From contig NZ_SDGV01000015.1 of NCBI RefSeq assembly GCF_004795745.1, positions 1 to 64,000 on the forward strand: a stretch of 64,000 bases of DNA, written 5' to 3'. The position numbers and the translations under genes are program-made. Shown here piece by piece: positions 40,349 through 47,600 of this stretch (position 1 is its first letter; each line of letters opens with the position of its first letter). Source of the stretch: Vagococcus silagei. GTDB taxonomy: Bacteria; Bacillota; Bacilli; Lactobacillales; Vagococcaceae. Below the pieces are notes generated by a model. The model worked only from the letters and a program-made list of their open reading frames with translations, ran no database searches and was not told the DNA's origin.

Positions 40349-40395
40349 AACACATAATATAATGTATGTTGCATACATTATATTATGTGTTTTTT
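40347..40395 (+). terminator. 22-bp perfect hairpin between the XRE gene and the CynX-type gene
   Basis: Arms 40347-40368 and 40372-40393 are perfectly complementary around a TTG loop and end in T residues. The arm contains TATAAT on both strands, so it could act as terminator, operator or both. The CynX-type ribosome site lies 5 nt beyond. Confidence 0.75.
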
Positions 40396-40411
40396 AGTAA
40401 AGGGGAATGAC

Positions 40412-41578
40412 ATGGAAAAGAAAAAGAACTATATTTTACTGCTAGGTATTATTATTGTCTCAACAAATTTAAGAGCGCCAATTACATCAGTTGGCCCTTT
40501 AGCAAGTATATTAGCTGAAGATTTACATCTTTCAGCCGCACAAAATGGGTTAGTGACAACAATCCCATTAGTCGCATTTGCAATCGTATCACCTCTTGCG
40601 CCAAAGATTGCAGCTCGTTTTTCAATTGAACGCACTATTTTTGGTGCACTATTGACTATTTTATTTGGAATGGGCGTTCGTTTCATTCCGAGCATCTTAA
40701 CGCTGTTTGTCGGCACATCTATTTTAGGCTGTGGCATTGCGATTTGTAATGTACTAATTCCAGGATTAGTCAAAAAAGAATTTTATCACAATAGTGGACT
40801 TGTGACAGGACTGTTTTCAGTCAGCATGAATTTAGCTGGGGCAATTGCTTCTGGAGTTAGTATTCCACTAGTGACAAATTTAGGTATGACATGGAATAAA
40901 GCCCTGTCTATTTGGGCGATTTTAACGATGATCTCAATTGTTGTCTGGTTACCGCAATTAAAAAAACGTGATAAAACAGAGCGTAAAATTGTTGCAACGA
41001 ATGAAGTGTCTGTTTGGAATTCACCATTGGCTTGGTGTGTTACTTTGTTTATGGGAATTCAATCATTTGTGTTTTATGCTTTAGTAGCATGGTTACCACA
41101 AATCCTTGCAGACCAAGGAGTGAGTGCTGCCAAAGCTGGTAGTATGCTTTCATTATTACAATTGACGATTTTACCATTAACATTTATTGTGCCAATCGTT
41201 GCTGAAAAAGTCAGCAATCAAAAATTGTTTGTCATCATCAATTTTGGATTCTATGTAATTGGTATTTTTGGTTTAATGTTTGGTCAAGGTTTTGTAACAA
41301 CACTTGCGATTATTTCGTTAGGTGTTGCAGGTGGTATTGCCTTCGGTCTTGTGATGATGTTCTTTAATTTACGCACGACAACTGCTGGTGAAGCAGCAGA
41401 ACTTTCAGGTATGGCACAATCGATGGGGTATTTATTAGCAGCCGTCGGTCCATTCCTATTTGGCTTTTTATATGATCAAACAGGTAATTGGCAAATTTCA
41501 CTTTTTGTATTAATTGGGGTTGTGATTATCTTCTTATTGGTTGGATTAAAAGCTGGTTCAGACGAAGTGATAGCATAA
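40412..41578 (+). CDS. CynX/NimT-family MFS transporter
   Basis: Twelve-helix permease of 388 aa. The opening STNLRAPITSVGPLASILAEDLHLSAAQNGLVTTIPLVAFA is the hallmark of the CynX/NimT family, named after E. coli cyanate/2-nitroimidazole transporters. The substrate here is unknown. The start is ATG 40412 behind TAAAGGGGAATGAC. It lies just after an XRE-cupin regulator in the same direction. Confidence 0.87.
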   Translation: MEKKKNYILLLGIIIVSTNLRAPITSVGPLASILAEDLHLSAAQNGLVTTIPLVAFAIVSPLAPKIAARFSIERTIFGALLTILFGMGVRFIPSILTLFVGTSILGCGIAICNVLIPGLVKKEFYHNSGLVTGLFSVSMNLAGAIASGVSIPLVTNLGMTWNKALSIWAILTMISIVVWLPQLKKRDKTERKIVATNEVSVWNSPLAWCVTLFMGIQSFVFYALVAWLPQILADQGVSAAKAGSMLSLLQLTILPLTFIVPIVAEKVSNQKLFVIINFGFYVIGIFGLMFGQGFVTTLAIISLGVAGGIAFGLVMMFFNLRTTTAGEAAELSGMAQSMGYLLAAVGPFLFGFLYDQTGNWQISLFVLIGVVIIFLLVGLKAGSDEVIA

Positions 41579-41597
41579 AGATAAAATGATAAAAATA

Positions 41598-41696
41598 AAT
41601 TGCATGAAATAAACTGTATGTAAGAATCGACATTGTGGCAGAAGGCTTAGCATAATTCCGTTAAAATTATCTCTGTGACAATGTTGATTTGCAATT
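41598..41696. repeat. Structured intergenic element (family 5, single copy)
   Basis: Nested inverted repeat: AATTGC (41598-41603) with GCAATT (41691-41696), AATC with GATT, ACATTGT with ACAATGT, CAGA with TCTG and ATAATT with AATTAT at the tip. It has the same size and build as the other hairpin repeats and lies immediately before a family 3 copy. Confidence 0.65.
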
Positions 41697-41701
41697 AAGG
41701 G

Positions 41702-41811
41702 AGACTGTGAGATGAGTACGTCACAGTCTTTTTTTACAAACTAAACGGTGTCACAGAAGTAGCTTCTTCTTATTTCTTGAAGCTGAACACTTCTGTCACA
41801 ACCTCTTTTCG
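41702..41811. repeat. Hairpin repeat family 3, copy 2
   Basis: Downstream of the CynX-type gene. GACTGTGA pairs with TCACAGTC followed by TTTTTTT, a usable terminator. The second hairpin TCACAGAAGTAGCTTC pairs with 41779-41801. About 85% of positions match copy 1 at 20865-20976. The remaining stretch to 41921 holds only the leader of the next gene. Confidence 0.82.
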
Positions 41812-41921
41812 AAATTGGAAATAAAAAATAAATATATAAAATTCGGTAAAGAGTGGGTAAATCATCTGTACATGATGATTTAACTTATATATTATGAACG
41901 ATAGAATATGTAAATTTAGGA

Positions 41922-42335
41922 GTGAGAGAACTGGTATCTAAAAAAAGTCTGTTTATTTGTCTTATTGGTATGGTGTTAATTATTTTGATTTATAAGTTTA
42001 GTTTTGTAAGTATGACCTCGGATAATTTGCTTCCAGAAAGAGAACATAAAGAGGTACTAGCTAGTGTTAAAAATGAATTTAATGACACAATGGAAATTGG
42101 ACATCTGATTTCCCTATCACTCTCTACTGAAAAATCTAGTCAGCTAGTTATGGCATATTTAACAGAGGAAAAACTAAAGTCCCAAGCAAACCAAGATCAG
42201 TTTGTAGGGGTAGAAGTTAAATTTTGGACTGGATTTAAATCGGGGACCTTAAATTCATTTACGCTTTACAACTGGACATGTATTTTGAAGAAAGAAGAAC
42301 AGTGGAATGTTGTCTCATTTGGACCCAATAATTAG
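41922..42335 (+). CDS. Membrane-anchored extracellular protein of unknown function
   Basis: 137 aa. One N-terminal transmembrane segment (LFICLIGMVLIILIYKFSF, residues about 9-27) is followed by an extracellular part with no known motif. The start is uncertain: the frame opens at GTG 41922, which overlaps the only good ribosome site (TTAGGAG, 41916-41922). Initiation may therefore occur slightly downstream, possibly at the CTG at 41931. Nothing nearby indicates a role. Confidence 0.55.
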   Translation: MRELVSKKSLFICLIGMVLIILIYKFSFVSMTSDNLLPEREHKEVLASVKNEFNDTMEIGHLISLSLSTEKSSQLVMAYLTEEKLKSQANQDQFVGVEVKFWTGFKSGTLNSFTLYNWTCILKKEEQWNVVSFGPNN

Positions 42336-42481
42336 AAAAATTATTCTGATTTTAACTATGAAAAGTGATATGATCTAAAATCAACAAGTATCCTTATGTT
42401 TTTTCGCTAAAGTATGATAAAGTAAGACACGAAGCTAGTCGTATCAAGTTAAAATTTGTGAAGAGGAAGAGTTGTGAATCA

Positions 42482-43426
42482 GTGAAAATAAACCAAAAAA
42501 ATAAAAAAAATGTAAAAAATAAAAAGCAGTTTAAGCCTAAACGTGACGAACGATCAGAACAATATCAAGTCAAGGAGGCGGTAGAATTATTACCATTCCT
42601 TAGAGAAACGTTAACATCAAGAAGTCGCAATGCGATTAAATCAATTTTGACACGTGGTCAAGTTGCTGTTGATGGTAAATCAATCACGCAACATAACTAT
42701 GAGTTAAAGCCTGGACAGGTGGTCTCAATTGAAAGCAATCAAAGTTTCATTAAAGAAATGGCATTAGAAGGTGTCACAGTACTCTATGAAGATGATGATA
42801 TTATTGTTGTCGAAAAAGAAGCCGGCTTGTTATCAATTGCAACAAATAAAGGACCAGAATTAACTGTACACCGCCAATTGATGAATTATGTAAAACAAGC
42901 TCATGTTAATAATCGCGTTTATGTTGTCCATCGTTTAGACCGTGATACGTCAGGTGTAATGGTCTTTGCAAGAAGTGAGAAGGTTAAACATCAACTTCAA
43001 GAAAATTGGAACAAGGTCGTGCTTGAAAGAACATATACAGCACTTGTTGAAGGGAAAGTGACACGTGATTCTGGTACGATTGAATCATGGCTAAAAGAGA
43101 GCAAAACTTATAAAATGTATTCAAATCAAACCGATAATGGTGGTAAAAAAGCTATTACTCATTATCAATTGGTAAAACAAAATAGTAATTTTAGTTTATT
43201 GGAGGTCAATCTTGAAACGGGACGCAAGAATCAAATTCGCGTGCATATGCAAGATTTAGGGCATCCAATTGTAGGTGATAAGAAGTACGGTGCAACAAGT
43301 AATCCAATGAAACGTCTAGGATTACACGCCTCAACACTAGTGATGATTCATCCAACAACTGGTAAAAAAATGAGTTTCAAATCAAGTATCCCTAAGAAAT
43401 TTCAAAAAACCTTTAAGCATAGTTAA
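42482..43426 (+). CDS. RluA/RluD-family pseudouridine synthase
   Basis: 314 aa. After a lysine/asparagine-rich start there is an S4-like RNA-binding domain (LLPFLRETLTSRSRNAIKSILTRGQVAVDGKSI). The catalytic domain follows, with the active aspartate in VHRLDRDTSGVMVFA, VLERTYTALVEG, and the C-terminal TGRKNQIRVHMQDLGHPIVGDKKYG. It modifies ribosomal RNA (family knowledge); the site is not predictable. GTG 42482 is preferred to GTG 42458, as GAGGAAGAG lies between them. Confidence 0.87.
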   Translation: MKINQKNKKNVKNKKQFKPKRDERSEQYQVKEAVELLPFLRETLTSRSRNAIKSILTRGQVAVDGKSITQHNYELKPGQVVSIESNQSFIKEMALEGVTVLYEDDDIIVVEKEAGLLSIATNKGPELTVHRQLMNYVKQAHVNNRVYVVHRLDRDTSGVMVFARSEKVKHQLQENWNKVVLERTYTALVEGKVTRDSGTIESWLKESKTYKMYSNQTDNGGKKAITHYQLVKQNSNFSLLEVNLETGRKNQIRVHMQDLGHPIVGDKKYGATSNPMKRLGLHASTLVMIHPTTGKKMSFKSSIPKKFQKTFKHS

Positions 43427-43436
43427 ATATTTGTTA

Positions 43437-43477
43437 GCTCTTTAAAAGAAGAACTTCTTTTAAAGAGTTATTTTTTT
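43437..43477 (+). terminator. Terminator after the RluA-family gene
   Basis: CTCTTTAAAAGAAG (43438-43451) pairs with CTTCTTTTAAAGAG (43454-43467), followed by TTATTTTTTT. Confidence 0.85.
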
Positions 43478-43580
43478 GTGTAAAGTAACAACACACACCC
43501 ATTAAGGATGCAATGAATTATTTTTTTATGTTTAATAACAAGCTTCTTAATTAGTTATTTTAGTAAAAAATAAAGAATTG

Positions 43581-43625
43581 TTGTAAATTTTAATAAAAAA
43601 TAGTAAAATTAATGAAAGCGTTTCA
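43581..43625 (+). promoter_or_regulatory. Promoter and operator 1 of the polysaccharide locus
   Basis: TTGTAA (43581-43586), 17 nt, TAAAAT (43604-43609), then the palindrome TGAAAGCGTTTCA (43613-43625) just downstream of the -10. The block AAAAAATAGTAAAATT plus a GAAAGCG palindrome is repeated at 54929-54980. It is a likely site for the LacI regulator of the locus or for CcpA. Confidence 0.65.
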
Positions 43626-43654
43626 AAAATATGTTTTATTGAGGGGGATTACCA

Positions 43655-44626
43655 ATGAAAAATCGTAAATCGCTTATTTTTTTGGTCTTAATTATGGTTG
43701 TTACGGTGAGTTTATTTTTTATACTTACACGACGAACTGAAAACAAGGAAACAGAGGTTGGAAAAATCGGTGATTTTTCGATTTCAGACAAAATATTAGA
43801 GCTTTATCTTTCAGAAAATGAAGGCATAGTCTTAAATCAATATGCTAAGGAAAACAAATTGACAAGTTATGGTGATGATTTACTGAAACAAGAATCAGCA
43901 GAACAAAAGGAAATTATCAATGCGTTAAGAGAGAAAGTTGAAGCAGAGATGTTGTATGACTATGCGGTTTTAACAGAACTAGAAAAAATTGATAAAGAAA
44001 AACCGACCCAAAAAGAGCACTCATTGAAACAGTTAAATGGTGCTTATGGCGAAATAAAAAATCAAGTTTCTGATGGTAAAGATATGTTGATGAAAAATAT
44101 CAATAAAGTAAATCCACCTTCAGAAAAAGATTTATACCAAGCATTTAATCAACTAGATAAAAAATATAAAACAAAACCATTTGAAATTAGTGGTGTTGAA
44201 ATGAATTTTTTTAACGAAAATAAAATGGAACTGATATCATTTTTTAAACAAAATGGTACTTCGACAGTTGAGGAAATACAAAGCCAGTTTCAAGCAAAAT
44301 ATTCTGATAGTGTCATCAAAGAATGGACATTAGATAGTCAGAATATCCAAAAAGAGGATACTTATCAGCTGGCCCTAGCTGAAGTTTTAGTAAATAAAGT
44401 AAAAGGAGATTTAATTGAGGGGTTAAAAGAGGGGCAATACTTTTATATTATTAGTAAAAAAGGAGGCGGAGAATTAACACAGCAAGAGGCACCAGATTTA
44501 GCTAAAAACAAGTATTTAAATGATCAACTAGATAACAAAATTAGCACAAGAATGAAAACCTTAAAGTTTGAGACAAAAGAACCATTAGTGGATTTAATGA
44601 ATGATTATTACAAAAACAAAAAATAA
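43655..44626 (+). CDS. Membrane-anchored foldase-like protein (SurA/PrsA-like, tentative)
   Basis: 323 aa with an N-terminal transmembrane anchor (KSLIFLVLIMVVTVSLFFILT, residues 4-25) and an extracellular, helical, charged body. The layout recalls SurA/PrsA chaperones: a leading 'VGKIGDFSISDKILELYLSENEG' segment, a long helical linker and a C-terminal part LAEVLVNKVKGDLIEGLKEGQYFYIISKKGGGE. A clear parvulin active site is not seen. It is the first gene of the operon, 17 nt before the giant surface protein, so a role in its export or folding is plausible. GAGGGGG precedes the ATG. Confidence 0.5.
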   Translation: MKNRKSLIFLVLIMVVTVSLFFILTRRTENKETEVGKIGDFSISDKILELYLSENEGIVLNQYAKENKLTSYGDDLLKQESAEQKEIINALREKVEAEMLYDYAVLTELEKIDKEKPTQKEHSLKQLNGAYGEIKNQVSDGKDMLMKNINKVNPPSEKDLYQAFNQLDKKYKTKPFEISGVEMNFFNENKMELISFFKQNGTSTVEEIQSQFQAKYSDSVIKEWTLDSQNIQKEDTYQLALAEVLVNKVKGDLIEGLKEGQYFYIISKKGGGELTQQEAPDLAKNKYLNDQLDNKISTRMKTLKFETKEPLVDLMNDYYKNKK

Positions 44627-44643
44627 ATTAAGGAGTATCACAA

Positions 44644-47600
44644 GTGAAAAAAATAATTAAATTAATCAATTATCTTGCCATAATGTGCTTAACTTTAGTT
44701 AGTATCGGTTCGTTTACGTTGCCTGTTCATGCCGCGGAAGAACCGCTAGAGAAACAACTAACGACTGAACTTAGTTCAGTCGGTTTATCCAAACAAGGAA
44801 AAACATATTTTGTCGATGGTCAAAATGGAGAAGATACCTCAGATGGTCTATCTCCGGAAACAGCTTGGAAAAGTCTAGAAAAAGTATCTGCAACTACTTT
44901 CCAACCTGGTGACCATATTTTATTAGAAGCTGGTAGTACTTGGCGTGGTCAAATTCTACATCCAAAAGGAAGTGGAACAAAAGACGCAACTATTAAGTTA
45001 GATTTTTATGTGAAAGGTTCCGAAGGTAAAGCAACGTTTAAGTCCAACAAACGTCCAACCATTCACGGTGACGGAACTTATGGAACTGGTAAATTTAAAC
45101 GTTATGTTACAGGTGCGGTTCAATTAGTAAATCAAGAACATTGGGAAATTCAAAATTTAGAAGTAACAAATACACCAGAATTGGACAACAAAGAAGGTTA
45201 TAAAAAACCTGGTGACGCACAACGTGTGGGTATCCTTTTGCTTGGTCATGAACAAAATAGAACGTTTAATAATGTCAAAGTTCGAAACAACTATGTCCAT
45301 GATGTTCAATCTGAATATTACTTAAAATTATCAGGCAGTCGCGAGACGAAACGCTTGAAAGCTGTTGGCGGAATTATCGTCCTAGGGCATTGGGTGGATG
45401 AAGATGGTAACGTCGTTTTAAATGCCGGTGATCATAGAAGTACGACTGGTTTTAATGATGTCTTGATTGAAAATAATATTGTGAAACGTGTTGGTTTGGA
45501 AGGCATCCGAACAAAAGGGGATGCTGATACTTCGGTTGCAAATACCTTCCATAAAAAATTTAGCAACATCACAATTCGTAATAACTATCTTGAAGATATT
45601 TCAGGAGATGCGATTGTTCTTAGTGAGGTAGCAAGTGATGGTGTTGTTGAAGGAAATGTTTCAAAACGTGCTGCTAATGCTGATTATGGAACGCATAATT
45701 ACGCAGCAGTTTGGTCGATGTCAAATGACAATGCCCTATTCCAATATAATGAAGTTTACGGAATTGTTTATGGATATAATGATGCGGAAGCCTATGATAT
45801 TGATATGCAATGTAGCAATGTCATTTATCAGTATAACTATAGCCATCATAATAGCGGTGGGTTCTTATTACTTATGAACAGTCAAGCGGACTCAATTGTT
45901 CGTTACAATATCAGTGCGAATGATGGTGGAGGCAATAAAGGGACAAACGCTGATAAAGGTGGCGGAAGTGGCTATAATTACAAAGAACAAAGTATTTTCC
46001 ATTATTGGGTAAAAAGTGAAGGCCGTGCAATGCCGCTAATTCATAACAATACTATTTATGTTGGTGATGGCGTTTCAACTTCTTTATTTGGTGAAGGAAA
46101 CAGTGGTGATAATAGCGGTACAATAGCGCATTTCTACAACAATATTTTATATAAAGAAGGTTCAGGAAGTTTGAAATTCCTTGCTGCAAATCCAACGAAT
46201 GGTAGCGATGCGATTGAAAGAAAATTAGGGAACAATCCTGAAAAATATATCAAGAATAATATTATTTGGCCCGAAAGTGTTGCTTCAGAAAAAAGTGGCG
46301 CGACTAAAGATATTTTAGAAAAATCAAATAATAAATTTGTAAAACCAAAATTATTAATTAATGAAGATCAAAGTTTAGTTGCAGACTTAAATGCTCAAGA
46401 ACAAACAGCATTGAATGTTGAAACTGACAGTGTGCAGGACTTTACTTCAGTGAGCAAATTACGTGAACGTACAAAAGGTTTTAAAATTTCAGATGATAGT
46501 CCGGCGATTGCGTCTGGTACTGTGATTCCAAATCAGCCAGAAGAAGATTTCTTTGGTAATAGTATCAAAGATCGTGCGCCAGATATCGGTGCACATCAAG
46601 TCTCGAACGTGAAGAAAAAAAAAGAAGTTAAAGTCAATCCAATTAAAGTTAAAACATTAGCAGGTGTTTATCCTGAACTACCAAATAAAGTCGATGTCAC
46701 AATTAAAGAAACTTATGGGGATATCGTGAATGAACGTAAAGAGAAAAAAGCAGTAACTTGGGATATTATCGCTAAAGATAAATATATGCAAGCCGGAAAA
46801 TTTGATGTATCTGGTACGGTAGCAGGATTAAGTAAAGAAACAGCCGTTGCTAAGGCTGAAGTGACTGTGACGGGTGAAGCGGGAACGGGCGCAGAATCGG
46901 CTCACTATGTTGCTAAAGACGCTGCCTTTATTCAAAAAGGTAATCCGAATGATGCTTATGGAGCAAAACAAGGTGCAGTTAGCAAACCAAGTGCAAAAGA
47001 TGCTTATAAAGCGCCATTTGGCTTATCTTATTCAGATAACTATGTTCTGAAATTGAAAAATGCCGGTTCAGCACCATATAATCGTCGTTTCTTAGTTAAG
47101 TTTAATCTTAAAGATTATCAAGGTAAGATGAATCAAATCAAAGATGCAAATATTCGAATTTTTGTAAGCCGTTATGATGCATGGAATGGTGCGGGTGGCA
47201 CAACGGAAGAACAATTGCGAAATACAGGTTTTGCGCTTGATGTTTATGGTGTAGGCAACCAATGGACTGATCAAGCATTAACATGGAATAATGCACCAGG
47301 AAATGCTGAAGTTTCAAGTAAAAACCCTGATGACAGCATTCCAAATTACACGGAGTTAAAACCAGTTTCTCATAAAGAATACAAGAATAGTCAAATTATT
47401 GATAATGGTCATGCGATTGATATCGACGTAAGCCATTACCTTGCTGAATTAGATGATTCAGTTGAAGATGTGAGTTTCTTAGTGACAATACCAATGAGTA
47501 AAGTAACTAATTTTGATCGAGACAATGCTGGATTCGATGCATTTTCTCTTAAAGGTGCTGCACAAGCTTATCGTGATTTCGAAAATGGCACGCTAAAATT

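Noticed and set aside
43613-43625. Canonical CcpA cre site
   Set aside because: TGAAAGCGTTTCA is 13 bp and deviates from the 14-bp cre consensus in its 3' half. A LacI-family site fits equally well, so I call it only an operator.
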